A stretch of DNA of 64,000 nucleotides from Marinomonas maritima (GTDB taxonomy: Bacteria; Pseudomonadota; Gammaproteobacteria; Pseudomonadales; Marinomonadaceae): the NCBI RefSeq assembly GCF_024435075.2, contig NZ_JAMZEG020000002.1:124001-188000 (forward strand). The letters run 5' to 3'. The notes beneath the pieces are model-generated. The model was not told the origin of the DNA. It worked only from the letters and a program-made list of their open reading frames with translations, and made no database searches. Positions 1 through 8,403 of the stretch are shown here, one piece after another. Every line of letters begins with the position of its first letter. The first letter of the stretch is position 1. The translations under genes were made by a program, and so were the position numbers.

Positions 1-852
1 GAAAGAACGATACCAGATTGAAGGTCTAAATGAACTAGGCTTTTTGGCAAGAACCATCGCAACAAAAATGGAGCGAAGCAATAAAACGATTGCTCGTGAA
101 TTCAGACGATGCCCCAATAATAAATACTGTACTAAGACCGCTCACATTTATTCTAGCGCAATTAGAGCAAAGGCTCACTCAAATTGAGCTTCGGTCCAGA
201 GCAGATAGCCACGCTAAAAGTCTGTTGCACTACGGTCTACAGCATTGTGTCAGAGCAAGGGTGGAGACACAAATTGAAAAGAAAAGGAAAGCGCTATAAG
301 CCGCGCAAAGATACTATGGCGGACGCCATCTGATGCCTACCGAGTCGATATCGACCAACGTCCAAAATATATTGATGAGAAACAAGAAGTTGGTCACTGG
401 GAAGGGATACTGTCTATAGTCAAAATGGCTACTTTGTGACGTTAACGGGGCGGGTAACAAAGTTCTTATTGACCTGTCGTGTTAAGAAAAAGATGAATAA
501 GCTGGTATCTAAAGCCATTTTTAAATTATTGAAGCTTTTTTAAGTGCATTTGCCATAGCATTACTTTTGACAACGGAGGCGAGTTTGCAGGCCGTCAAAG
601 TATTGCCAAAGCGCTGAAATGTAAAACCTATTTTGCTAAACCTTATCACTCATGGCAGCGTGGTCTCAATGAAAATACAAATGGTCTGCTGAGGCGTTTT
701 ATCCAAAGGGGTTCGCTATAGGCCAGCTCACCGTACAGGAAATTGCGGATACACAAATATTAATCAATTTAAGGTCTAGAAAATCACTGAACTACCTCAC
801 TCCAATTGAAGTATTATTAAATAAACGTGTGTCACTTATTGTTGGCATCTAG
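1..852 (+). pseudogene. decayed IS30-family transposase (5' end outside window)
   Basis: Pieces of an IS30-type transposase can be read in several frames. An N-terminal helix-turn-helix segment (LNELGFLARTIATKMERSNK) lies in bases 1-110. A DDE-core segment (FDNGGEFAGRQSIAKALKCK, followed by SWQRGLNENTNGLLRRF) lies at about 570-710, and a C-terminal segment reads through to a TAG at 850-852. Several frameshifts separate them, so no functional enzyme is made. The last bases overlap the 3' end of the convergent aguA. The upstream boundary and terminal repeats cannot be seen. Confidence 0.8.
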
Positions 853-1947
853 GGAATACTTCTTAGGCACTTGTTGAGTAATACAATGAATGTTTCCACC
901 GCCTAATAATATATTTCTGGTTGCTACGCCGATGACGCTGTGAGTTGGAAAAGCCCGTTGTAATATCTGTTTAGCTTGGTTGTCGGTTTTTTCATCAAGT
1001 AAAGGAAAGACAACACGATTGTTGCTGATTAAAAAATTGGCATAAGAAGCGGCAAGGCGCTCACCAACGTGGCGATTCATGTAAGGGCTTTCAGTCAAAT
1101 TTTTGGCTTCTTCTTCAGAGACAAAAAGTGGGCCTGGCATTGGTAACTTGATGACTTCCAGCACTCGACCTTTCGCATCGCTTGTTTTGCTTAATACGTT
1201 GAACGCATCTTGGCTGATGGCGTATTGAGGATCGCTTGGATCGTCACAATATGTCAGTGCGACTACACCCGGTCGAATCACATGCATTATGTTGTCGATG
1301 TGACCATTGGTTTCATCATTATAAAGACCTTGTTTTAGCCAGATGATTTTTGCAACGTTTAAGTACACCTTTAGAAAATCTTCGATGTCTTCTTTGCTTA
1401 AGTCTGGATTGCGGCTCGGGTGAAGCAAGCATTCTTCTGTCGTAAACAAAGTACCTTCACCATCCACATGAATAGAGCCGCCTTCAAGAATGAACGGGGC
1501 GTTATAGGTGACGTCCCCTGTCACCGCGGCCATTTTTTCGGCGACGGCATTATCTTGTTCCCAAGAATCGTATAAGCCATCGAGTTCGCCACCCCATGCA
1601 TTGAATCGCCAGTTGTTTGCACGGCGCTCGCCTTTGTCATTGACGATATAGGTTGCACCTATGTCACGCATCCAGCAGTCATCTGAAGGAATTTCAAGAA
1701 GGCGGATCTGGCTAGGCAGTGCGAGACGAGCTTGTTCGTAGTGTTGAGCATCGACAATAAAGGTCACGTCGGTCGCTTGAGCGATTGCCGTAGCGACCGC
1801 AACAAACTCAGCTTGAGCGTGTTTGCCGTTTTCTCGCCAGTTGTCTTCCCGGGTTGGCCAGGCCATCCACACTTGCTCTTGCTGTTCGTGTTCCGCAGGC
1901 ATGCGAAAGCCATCTAGTCTTGGTGAAGTATACAATGCAGTGCTCAT
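832..1947 (-). CDS. aguA: agmatine deiminase
   Basis: Predicted cytosolic enzyme hydrolysing agmatine to N-carbamoylputrescine and ammonia, the first step of the agmatine route to putrescine. The 371-residue length fits the agmatine deiminase / Porphyromonas-type peptidylarginine deiminase family. Visible motifs are DDCWMRDIG near residue 90, EGGSIHVDG near 155, NGHIDN near 215, and the C-terminal GGGNIHC, whose Cys355 is the expected nucleophile. The gene stands alone: no aguB (N-carbamoylputrescine amidase) is adjacent. Its final codons overlap, antisense, the end of the decayed IS30 transposase, so the last few residues may derive from insertion-sequence DNA. Function is confident from family motifs; substrate (agmatine rather than peptidyl-arginine) is inferred from overall similarity. 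Confidence 0.93.
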   Translation of the reverse strand: MSTALYTSPRLDGFRMPAEHEQQEQVWMAWPTREDNWRENGKHAQAEFVAVATAIAQATDVTFIVDAQHYEQARLALPSQIRLLEIPSDDCWMRDIGATYIVNDKGERRANNWRFNAWGGELDGLYDSWEQDNAVAEKMAAVTGDVTYNAPFILEGGSIHVDGEGTLFTTEECLLHPSRNPDLSKEDIEDFLKVYLNVAKIIWLKQGLYNDETNGHIDNIMHVIRPGVVALTYCDDPSDPQYAISQDAFNVLSKTSDAKGRVLEVIKLPMPGPLFVSEEEAKNLTESPYMNRHVGERLAASYANFLISNNRVVFPLLDEKTDNQAKQILQRAFPTHSVIGVATRNILLGGGNIHCITQQVPKKYSLDANNK

Positions 1948-2125
1948 AACAGTCCTTAATCGTGGCTTTCATATAAGGCAAAGGTTTTGCGCCAATTCTA
2001 GGGTAGAGGCGAAAACATTCAAGGGTATTTTTGTCTATTTCGGCGTATTTACTCCGTTTAAGTCACATTTTTTGCGTCTTTACAATTACTCGACGGAAAC
2101 GTTTACCGAGCTGTTTTGTAAAAAA

Positions 2126-2137
2126 TACCTATAGGTA
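2126..2137. promoter_or_regulatory. perfect 12-bp palindrome, candidate activator site
   Basis: TACCTATAGGTA is a perfect palindrome about 80 bp upstream of the -24/-12 element at 2218-2233, the usual distance for an enhancer of a sigma-54-dependent activator. Binding by the NtrC-type regulator encoded at 2719-4068 is inference. The sequence and spacing are directly visible. Confidence 0.45.
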
Positions 2138-2187
2138 GGGTAGTCGTCATCATGGGGCTCCAATTTTTTTCATTAAATATTGTTTAA

Positions 2188-2200
2188 TATCAATATGTTA
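2188..2200 (+). promoter_or_regulatory. candidate IHF-binding site
   Basis: TATCAATATGTTA fits the IHF consensus WATCAANNNNTTR at every position. It lies between the palindrome at 2126 and the sigma-54 promoter at 2218, where IHF commonly bends DNA to bring the enhancer to the polymerase. AT-rich surroundings make chance matches possible. Confidence 0.5.
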
Positions 2201-2217
2201 TGTGATTTTTCAAAACT

Positions 2218-2233
2218 TGGCACGGCCTTCGCA
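2218..2233 (+). promoter_or_regulatory. sigma-54 (RpoN) promoter
   Basis: TGGCACGGCCTTCGCA matches the sigma-54 consensus TGGCACG-N4-TTGCA except at one position and keeps the invariant GG-N10-GC spacing. Transcription would start near 2244 and give a leader of about 120 nt before the lipoprotein gene at 2365. The leader contains CAACAAC and GTTGTTG arms that could pair. Confidence 0.8.
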
Positions 2234-2364
2234 ATACTCTAAGGGAAATCAACAACAAGTACAGAAGCTCTTTGGTTCAAGTTGTTGAGTTGATCATTTG
2301 GGGAAGCAGACGCTAGACGTCAAAACAGTTCCCAAAATATTAAAACTAAATGGAGGTTACCATT

Positions 2365-2634
2365 ATGAATATTAAACGCACTCTACTAAACACGGCTTTG
2401 GTACTGGTTACAGCGGCTACACTGGCAGCATGCAGTCAAGATACTGAAGACAAGGTAGAAGACGCGATGTCCAATGCAGGTGATGCTGTTGAGCAAACTA
2501 TGGACGATGCCGGTGATGCTTTGAATAGTGCTGGTAACTCAATGGAAGACACCATGACGGACGCAGGTAATGCAGTAGAAGATACCTGTGAAGACATTAA
2601 AGAAGGCGTGAACGCGAAAGACACTGATTGTTAA
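2365..2634 (+). CDS. small repeat-containing lipoprotein
   Basis: An 89-residue envelope lipoprotein of unknown function. Residues 1-22 form a signal peptide ending in a lipobox (LAAC) with Cys23 as the lipidation site. The mature part is highly acidic and built from degenerate 11-residue units of the type DAG-DAV-E-TM, suggesting one long amphipathic helix. Two further cysteines, one near residue 76 and one at the very C-terminus, could form a disulfide. The ATG at 2365 is chosen over the one at 2350 because TGGAGGT sits just before it. It is preceded by the sigma-54 promoter at 2218 and followed by a hairpin terminator, so it is probably monocistronic and switched on by a specific signal. 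Confidence 0.8.
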   Translation: MNIKRTLLNTALVLVTAATLAACSQDTEDKVEDAMSNAGDAVEQTMDDAGDALNSAGNSMEDTMTDAGNAVEDTCEDIKEGVNAKDTDC

Positions 2635-2648
2635 TAGTTGTCATCGAC

Positions 2649-2681
2649 AGCAAAGGGACTGGTAATACCGGCCCCTTTGCT
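2649..2681. terminator. hairpin terminator shared by convergent genes
   Basis: AGCAAAGGG and CCCTTTGCT form a 9-bp stem, followed by a modest T-rich run. It sits between the convergent lipoprotein gene and the sigma-54 activator gene and could stop transcription from both sides. Confidence 0.7.
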
Positions 2682-2718
2682 AGTTTGACTCGGTTATTTT
2701 GGTCGCAAGCAAAACGTA

Positions 2719-4068
2719 TTACAAAAAATCCGTATTGTCGTATTTATCGAGTTTGTTGTAGAGGGTTTTGATGCTAATACCAAGTTGTTTAGCGGTGTCT
2801 GTTCTATTGCCATCATTTTTTTTGAGCGTTTTTAATATTGCGATTTTTTCTATGTCGTCTAGACGCATGCCAATAGGAATTCCCGCTGATTTATCTGTCT
2901 CGGTTTGGTCATTTAAATCATTGGTAACGAGGTGTTCTGGATAAATGACATGATCCGCCAGAATATAAGCTCGTTCAATGGCATGTTTTAGCTCTCGAAC
3001 ATTACCAGGCCAATGGTAGTGGCTGATTTTTTCTAAGCTTTGTGCAGAAAGCTGTTTGTGTTTGCCATCTTGGTTGTTTCGATAAGCTAAAAAATGCTGA
3101 GCAAGACCGCAGGCGTCACCTTCTCTGTCTTTTAGTTTAGGCACCATAATAGGGAATTGAGCTAAACGAAAATACAGATCTTCGCGGAAGACTTCATCGC
3201 GGATGGCGTCACCGAGTACACGGTTTGTTGCGGCAATAATTCGCACGTTAGCTATTTTTACTTGCTGAGCTCCGACCGGTTTGTACTCGCCACTTTCGAG
3301 TACTCTTAATAACTTTACTTGATGTTCGTAAGGCATTTCAGTGACTTCATCTAAGAATAAAGTACCACCTTCTGCTTGTTCGAAAACTCCTTGGTGATCT
3401 TTATGTGCTCCTGTGAAAGCGCCTTTTACATGGCCAAATAACTCACTATCGATCAGTTCAGGGCTAAGGGCGCCGCAGTTTATTGCGACGAAAGGGCCTT
3501 CTGCTCGTTGGCTAAAAACATGCAGAGTGTTAGCGATTAGTTCTTTACCGGTACCACTTTCTCCCATGATGAAAGCGTTGGCTTTTGTTGCTGCGACTTT
3601 TCGAATAGTACGGTATAGCGAGTGCATAGCAGAAGAAGAGCCGACTAATAGGCCGAATTGGTCGAGATAGCTCGTTTGTGTGCTGATAAGTTCTTTGGTG
3701 AGATTGAGTTCACAAAAGATTTCTTCTAATGACGATTCAATCAACGTTAAGTTGAACGGGGCTCGGTAGTGGAATCCAGCACCTTTGTGCATTAGCTTAT
3801 CCAATATTGGATCTGGCATGCCTTGGCTGAAAAATAAAAACTCTGTTTGATATAGCACAGGACTACTAATGAGCTCTTTTAAAGCGGTGTCATGCAATGA
3901 ATTGATTTCAATAAGGGCAACATCGCATTGTACCGTCGCGAGTTGATCTAGCCAGTTTTCATCTTGATGGCTAATGTTCAATTCATACTGTCGAACGCTT
4001 TGAATAGAAAGCAAGTTTGAAGCTAATAATGGATCTTGAACATGCATAAATAGCTTTGGTGAAGACAT
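2719..4068 (-). CDS. sigma-54-dependent transcriptional activator with degenerate receiver domain
   Basis: NtrC-family enhancer-binding protein. The N-terminal ~120 residues resemble a CheY-like receiver, but the segment VALIEIN has Glu where the phospho-accepting Asp is expected. It may be unphosphorylated or permanently active-like. The AAA+ domain has Walker A GESGTGKE, the sigma-54 contact loop GAFTGA and Walker B LFLDE. A Fis-type helix-turn-helix (RTDTAKQLGISIKTLYNKL) closes the protein. I prefer the ATG at 4068 (starting MSSP) because AGGGA precedes it; an in-frame ATG at 4101 would add 11 residues. No histidine kinase is adjacent. The nearby sigma-54 promoter of the small lipoprotein is an obvious candidate target. 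Confidence 0.88.
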   Translation of the reverse strand: MSSPKLFMHVQDPLLASNLLSIQSVRQYELNISHQDENWLDQLATVQCDVALIEINSLHDTALKELISSPVLYQTEFLFFSQGMPDPILDKLMHKGAGFHYRAPFNLTLIESSLEEIFCELNLTKELISTQTSYLDQFGLLVGSSSAMHSLYRTIRKVAATKANAFIMGESGTGKELIANTLHVFSQRAEGPFVAINCGALSPELIDSELFGHVKGAFTGAHKDHQGVFEQAEGGTLFLDEVTEMPYEHQVKLLRVLESGEYKPVGAQQVKIANVRIIAATNRVLGDAIRDEVFREDLYFRLAQFPIMVPKLKDREGDACGLAQHFLAYRNNQDGKHKQLSAQSLEKISHYHWPGNVRELKHAIERAYILADHVIYPEHLVTNDLNDQTETDKSAGIPIGMRLDDIEKIAILKTLKKNDGNRTDTAKQLGISIKTLYNKLDKYDNTDFL

Positions 4069-4221
4069 TATTATTTTCCCTGAGTGAAATGAAAAATCCA
4101 TATAGTAATGAAATCATAGGGTTGAGGTCTAGCATAGCCATTCTCATTTACTTTGCATTAAACACGGCTTTAATCATCCTTATTTGCACAAAGTCCACCC
4201 TTTATTGAAAGGAGGTAGAGA

Positions 4222-4689
4222 ATGCTTGATGGTCATTATTCAGAAAAGATGCCTTATCCTAGTTCAGACTCTCGTATTTTGTGTGACATGTTGTCGATGT
4301 GTTTTGATGGTTTTTCCGCCAATTGCACGTTATATGCTCGAGTAAGCAACACATTGGACAAGCACATTTTTAAGAAAGTATCTTCTTTGTATCGACGGCT
4401 TGCCGAGCGATTATTGTATGGCATAGGCGTTTTACCAGAAGATACAGGGACGATGAATCCAGAGCCAGGCTATATTGCGGTGGCGTATTTATCAGCTCTA
4501 AATGCCCCTGAAAAATATACTTCAAATCGTATAATGTCGGTAAACTGGCAAGTAATAAAACGCATTGGAAAGTTGGTTAGGCTATTAGATGATAAGTTGT
4601 TCGCTAATATGATAGTTGACTATCTAGCGTGTATTCAGGTGCTGCTGGACAATGCGCATTACAGACGCAAAGCGGCAAAGCTGATTTAA
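4222..4689 (+). CDS. hypothetical helical protein
   Basis: A 155-residue protein that I do not recognise. No signal peptide or obvious membrane segment is visible. Predicted composition is mostly alpha-helical, with Arg/Lys-rich helices (for example SSLYRRLAERLLYGIG) that could form a four-helix bundle, but no metal-binding set is clear. The start is well supported by AAAGGAGGT just upstream. It is divergent from the sigma-54 activator (about 150 bp between starts), so the two may share regulatory DNA, and it ends at a strong hairpin. Function unknown. Confidence 0.65.
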   Translation: MLDGHYSEKMPYPSSDSRILCDMLSMCFDGFSANCTLYARVSNTLDKHIFKKVSSLYRRLAERLLYGIGVLPEDTGTMNPEPGYIAVAYLSALNAPEKYTSNRIMSVNWQVIKRIGKLVRLLDDKLFANMIVDYLACIQVLLDNAHYRRKAAKLI

Positions 4690-4696
4690 GATAGAT

Positions 4697-4739
4697 ACAG
4701 AGCCTAAAACACATCAAGCTAACGTAGTTTAGGCTCTGT
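4697..4739. terminator. bidirectional hairpin terminator
   Basis: ACAGAGCCTAAA and TTTAGGCTCTGT form a 12-bp perfect stem between the convergent genes ending at 4689 and 4746, with short T tracts on either side. Confidence 0.8.
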
Positions 4740-4745
4740 GTTTGA

Positions 4746-5540
4746 TTATTTATCAATCACAATACGGTAATCTAACTTACCTACAATAGCGCCTTGATTG
4801 TCATGTGTTGAAACGCTAAAACTGGCGCTGTTCTTTTCTTTATGTGGGTTGACCGTGGCGATGGTTTGGTTATTAACCACCAGTTGGTAAGTTTCTGAAA
4901 ACGTAATATGTAAGTCTTCTGATCTTGGGTTTTCAAATAAAATACTGTCTTTTAAACGAATGACTCGACTTTCGCCTCGCACCCACTGGCCAACAAGTGG
5001 CTGTGCTTTGAACTTATTACTATTGTGAGTGACGGTCGCTTCAGATAAGAAAATTCGTATCAGATCACCATCTGCTGCAAGCCTCTGGCGATCATCAACG
5101 CGAGCATTTAATACGGCTAGATCCGTATTGGTCTTACTTATATAAGTACGTAATTGCTGAATCGCGGAGTTGATTTCTTTTTTATTTAATTGCTCTATAT
5201 CCAATAGTCTTGGAAGCGCGGGCGCGTTCCCGATACGGCTTTTGAGTTCTATGAAATTTGTACTGGCAAGTTGTTTTTGTGCCTCAAATTGCTCAATGAG
5301 TTGATCATTCTTTTCGACAACCGTAGCGGCTTCAATGGATGTACTTTGCTTCGCTGTGTCGTCTGTAACAGGCGTGACTAGTTCAGTTAGATCATTTTTT
5401 GTTGACGTGCTTTTTTCAGTCGTAATGTCCTGAGTTGGTGTTTTCTCAGCTTGAGTCGGTTGGAATTCTTGTAAAATTGGCATCGAGCAAGCGCTGAGTA
5501 AAAGCGACGCAAGTAAAAGGCCAGTACGAAATGTAGGCAT
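4746..5540 (-). CDS. hypothetical lipoprotein
   Basis: A 264-residue predicted lipoprotein with no recognised family. The N-terminus is a signal peptide with lipobox LSAC. Residues ~25-85 are Thr/Ser/Lys/Gln-rich and probably disordered. The middle (~85-150) looks helical or coiled-coil (LLDIEQLNKKEINSAIQQLR). The C-terminal ~100 residues are beta-rich, with segments such as SRVIRLKDSILFENPRSEDL. It is likely anchored in the envelope. The gene is followed downstream by hisA on the same strand upstream in coordinates, with about 140 bp between, so co-transcription is uncertain. Confidence 0.7.
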   Translation of the reverse strand: MPTFRTGLLLASLLLSACSMPILQEFQPTQAEKTPTQDITTEKSTSTKNDLTELVTPVTDDTAKQSTSIEAATVVEKNDQLIEQFEAQKQLASTNFIELKSRIGNAPALPRLLDIEQLNKKEINSAIQQLRTYISKTNTDLAVLNARVDDRQRLAADGDLIRIFLSEATVTHNSNKFKAQPLVGQWVRGESRVIRLKDSILFENPRSEDLHITFSETYQLVVNNQTIATVNPHKEKNSASFSVSTHDNQGAIVGKLDYRIVIDK

Positions 5541-5683
5541 TGAAAAATCCTAAGATGGAAAAAACAAAAAAATAAGTCATTAAGTATGCGGGATGGCGTG
5601 TGGTATGTCGAGCTGAAGAACCTTATTAGTGATGAAGAGAATAGAGTAAGAGACAAGCAAACTACTTGTCTCTTACCTACGGT

Positions 5684-6445
5684 TTATCTTTGCGATTGAT
5701 TCCACAGAATACATTCGTCTAGTGTTACACCTCGCCCACCAAATATATCCAGTGCGCTACCAATGGTTAAATCGACTTTGCCATTAGACAATTCGTGAAC
5801 ACGCTTAAGGTCCGAAAGTGACCGAGCGCCGCCTGCATAAGTGACAGCGACAGGGCAACCCTGACCGAGCAAGTGGACTAACTCTTCATCAATACCAGCT
5901 TGTAATCCTTCTACGTCTGCGGCATGAATCAAAAATTCATCGCAGTGGTTTGCTAGCTCGATCAAGTTTTCTTGGTTTACTTGTGTCGACGTAATGGTTT
6001 GCCAGCGGTCAGTGGTAATATACCAGCCGTTATCGGTGCGACGACAGCTTAAATCCAGTACTAGGCGGTCAGTGCCCGTTTCACGTTTGATTTTATCTAA
6101 ACGATCCCACGAGAACTCCCCGTTTTTAAACAAATAAGAGGTGACGATAACGTGAGACGCGCCTGCATTTAGGTAGCTTGCGGCATTATTGTGTTTCACA
6201 CCGCCACCAAATTGTAACCCATCAGGGTAAGCACGTAAGGCGCTGATCGCTTCCTCTTGGTTACCTTTACCTAACGCAATAACATGACCGCCAATTAGAC
6301 CATGCTCACGATACATTGCGGCGTAATGTTCAGCATTGTATTCACTGATAAAGTTTTCTGTGGCTCCTTTGTCATTCAGGCTGCCCCCCACAATTTGCTT
6401 AACCTTGCCTTGGTGTAGATCGATACAAGGACGGAATTGGGTCAC
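5684..6445 (-). CDS. hisA: eukaryote-type HisA (ProFAR isomerase)
   Basis: Predicted 5-proFAR isomerase of histidine biosynthesis (Amadori rearrangement before HisF/HisH). At 253 residues it follows the fungal/plant HIS6 pattern, not the usual bacterial one. It opens with CIDLHQGKVKQIVGG, has LVLDLSCRRTDNGWYITTDR, then FLIHAADVEGLQAGID and KVDLTIGSALDIFGG, all of which match yeast HIS6 as I recall it. The TIM-barrel phosphate loops (QFGGGV, TYAGGA) are intact. It stands alone with no other his gene nearby, which suggests acquisition by transfer or a bacterial lineage of the eukaryotic type. Activity is expected; whether it is the cell's only HisA cannot be told here. Confidence 0.88.
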   Translation of the reverse strand: MTQFRPCIDLHQGKVKQIVGGSLNDKGATENFISEYNAEHYAAMYREHGLIGGHVIALGKGNQEEAISALRAYPDGLQFGGGVKHNNAASYLNAGASHVIVTSYLFKNGEFSWDRLDKIKRETGTDRLVLDLSCRRTDNGWYITTDRWQTITSTQVNQENLIELANHCDEFLIHAADVEGLQAGIDEELVHLLGQGCPVAVTYAGGARSLSDLKRVHELSNGKVDLTIGSALDIFGGRGVTLDECILWNQSQR

Positions 6446-6587
6446 AAATAACTCCCTATTTATATAAAAATGTAGAGTACAGATTATAGCGGATTAGTTT
6501 CCTATAAACGATGCGCCAAAGCATATACTTCATAAGCCTGTTACAATCGAGAGCCAAATAGACGAATAGATTTATAAAGCAAATAGT

Positions 6588-7001
6588 ATGTTGCAAATTA
6601 CCCTCGCCGTGGCGATCCCAGACCACGAAATAGAATTGACTGCGATACGGGCCCAAGGGGCTGGCGGTCAGAATGTGAATAAAGTGTCTTCTGCCATCCA
6701 TCTTAGGTTCAATGTAGCCAATTCCTCATTACCTGAATTTTATAAGGAGCGGCTGCTAGCATTGAGTAATTCACGACTTACCAAAGACGGTGATATTGTT
6801 CTTAAGGCACAACAGCATCGAACGCAAGAGCTCAACCGCGAAGACGCATTAATACGTTTGAAGGCGCTAATCCTTGAAGCGGTGCGCGTACAGAAAGCCC
6901 GTCGTCCGACAAAACCGTCTCGCTCTTCCCAAAGGAAGGGGATGGAACAAAAGAAACAAAAAGGTCAAATTAAAAGTTTGAGACGCAGTAACTGGGATTA
7001 G
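6588..7001 (+). CDS. arfB: ArfB-type ribosome rescue peptidyl-tRNA hydrolase
   Basis: A 137-residue class I release-factor-like protein. Residues ~20-35 hold the catalytic GGQ loop (AQGAGGQNVNKVSSAIHLRF) that hydrolyses peptidyl-tRNA. There is no stop-codon-recognition domain. The C-terminal tail is strongly basic (RRPTKPSRSSQRKG... ending SLRRSNWD), the feature by which ArfB/YaeJ senses an empty mRNA channel on stalled ribosomes. It is divergent from hisA with about 140 bp between. The Shine-Dalgarno before this ATG is weak, which could reflect low expression. Confidence 0.93.
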   Translation: MLQITLAVAIPDHEIELTAIRAQGAGGQNVNKVSSAIHLRFNVANSSLPEFYKERLLALSNSRLTKDGDIVLKAQQHRTQELNREDALIRLKALILEAVRVQKARRPTKPSRSSQRKGMEQKKQKGQIKSLRRSNWD

Positions 7002-7105
7002 AATTTTACGCAACATGATGAATAATACTTGTTTTTCCAATTAGTCATACCCTTGTAGTATGGTGACATTACTTTTTTGGAATAATAAAAATAGGTTTGT
7101 TTACC

Positions 7106-8383
7106 ATGAAATTAGAATCTCTTGCACTGCATCACGGTTATACATCTGAAGCGACGACCAAAGCGGCGGCTGTGCCTATCTACCAAACGACGTCTTATAC
7201 TTTTGATGACACTCAGCATGGCGCTGATTTGTTTGATCTAAAGGTAAAGGGCAATATTTACACTCGAATCATGAACCCAACCACCGATGTGTTAGAGCAG
7301 CGAGTGGCGGCGATGGAAGGCGGAATTGCCGCCTTAGCGGTAGCATCTGGTATGGCCGCCATTACATACGCGATAGAATGTATATGTGAAGTTGGCTCTA
7401 ATATTGTTAGCACTAGTCAACTTTATGGTGGCACTTACAATTTATTTGCTCATAGCTTTCCACGACAAGGCATTGAAACCCGTATGGTTTCAGCGGATGA
7501 TTTTGCGGGTTTTGAAGCGGCAATAGATGACAATACCCGCGCTATTTTCTGTGAATCGATCGGAAACCCTGCCGGTAATATTGTTGATATCGAAGCGTTA
7601 GCAGCCATCGCGAATAAGCATGGAATCCCTCTTATTGTTGATAATACGGTAGCGACACCATTCCTATGTCGTCCTTTCGAACTCGGTGCGCATATTGTTG
7701 TGCATTCTTTGACAAAATACATTGGCGGTCATGGCACGACTGTTGGCGGTATTATTGTGGATTCCGGTAAGTTTGATTGGGTGGCCAACAAAAAGCGCTT
7801 TGCGATGCTGAACGAACCAGATCCGTCTTATCATGATGTTGTTTACACCGAAGCGTTAGGCGCAGCGGCGTATATTGGTCGTTGTCGAGTGGTTCCATTA
7901 CGCAACACAGGGGCTGCGTTGTCGCCGCACAGTGCTTTCTTGATAATGCAAGGTTTGGAAACACTGGGTCTAAGAATGGAGCGTCATTGCTCTAATGCTG
8001 AGGCATTGGCTGTTTTTCTTCAGAACCATAAGAAAGTGAGTTGGGTCAATTACGCCGCGTTGCCAGAAAACAAATATAATGAAATGAGTCAACGTATTAC
8101 CAGCGGTAAAGCATCTGGTGTATTGAGCTTTGGTATTAAAGGTGGCATTGCAGCGGGTACACAATTCATTGACGCATTAGAGATGGTATTACGTCTTGTA
8201 AACATTGGTGATGCTAAATCGTTAGCCTGTCACCCAGCGTCAACAACACACCGTCAATTAAACGATGAGGAATTGGCGAAAGCGGGCGTTAGCCGAGATC
8301 TTGTTCGTATTTCAGTAGGAATTGAAAACATCGAAGATATTATTGCCGATATCTCTCAGGCACTCGATAAAGTAACGGTTTAA
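7106..8383 (+). CDS. metY: O-acetylhomoserine aminocarboxypropyltransferase (sulfhydrylase)
   Basis: PLP-dependent enzyme of the Cys/Met metabolism family that makes homocysteine from O-acetylhomoserine and sulfide. Evidence: 425 residues with the characteristic start LESLALHHGY, substrate segment YTRIMNPTTDVLEQRVAAMEGG, and the PLP lysine in VVHSLTKYIGGHGTTVGG. The C-terminal NIGDAKSLACHPASTTHRQL is typical of MetY. ATG 7106 is preferred over the upstream TTG at 7097 because AGGT lies at suitable distance. It stands alone and ends at a strong terminator. Sulfide use links it loosely to the sulfide-oxidation operon near 46-51 kb. Some relatives use O-succinylhomoserine; the acetyl form is inferred from similarity. 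Confidence 0.92.
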   Translation: MKLESLALHHGYTSEATTKAAAVPIYQTTSYTFDDTQHGADLFDLKVKGNIYTRIMNPTTDVLEQRVAAMEGGIAALAVASGMAAITYAIECICEVGSNIVSTSQLYGGTYNLFAHSFPRQGIETRMVSADDFAGFEAAIDDNTRAIFCESIGNPAGNIVDIEALAAIANKHGIPLIVDNTVATPFLCRPFELGAHIVVHSLTKYIGGHGTTVGGIIVDSGKFDWVANKKRFAMLNEPDPSYHDVVYTEALGAAAYIGRCRVVPLRNTGAALSPHSAFLIMQGLETLGLRMERHCSNAEALAVFLQNHKKVSWVNYAALPENKYNEMSQRITSGKASGVLSFGIKGGIAAGTQFIDALEMVLRLVNIGDAKSLACHPASTTHRQLNDEELAKAGVSRDLVRISVGIENIEDIIADISQALDKVTV

Positions 8384-8403
8384 GAGTAAATATGGATAGA
8401 AGG

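Noticed and set aside
1975..1995. Sigma-54-like sequence upstream of aguA on the minus strand
   Set aside because: GG to GC spacing is 12 instead of 10, so the invariant geometry fails.
2436..2624. Open frame antisense to the small lipoprotein
   Set aside because: Shadow caused by the periodic 11-mer repeat; no ribosome site or family features.
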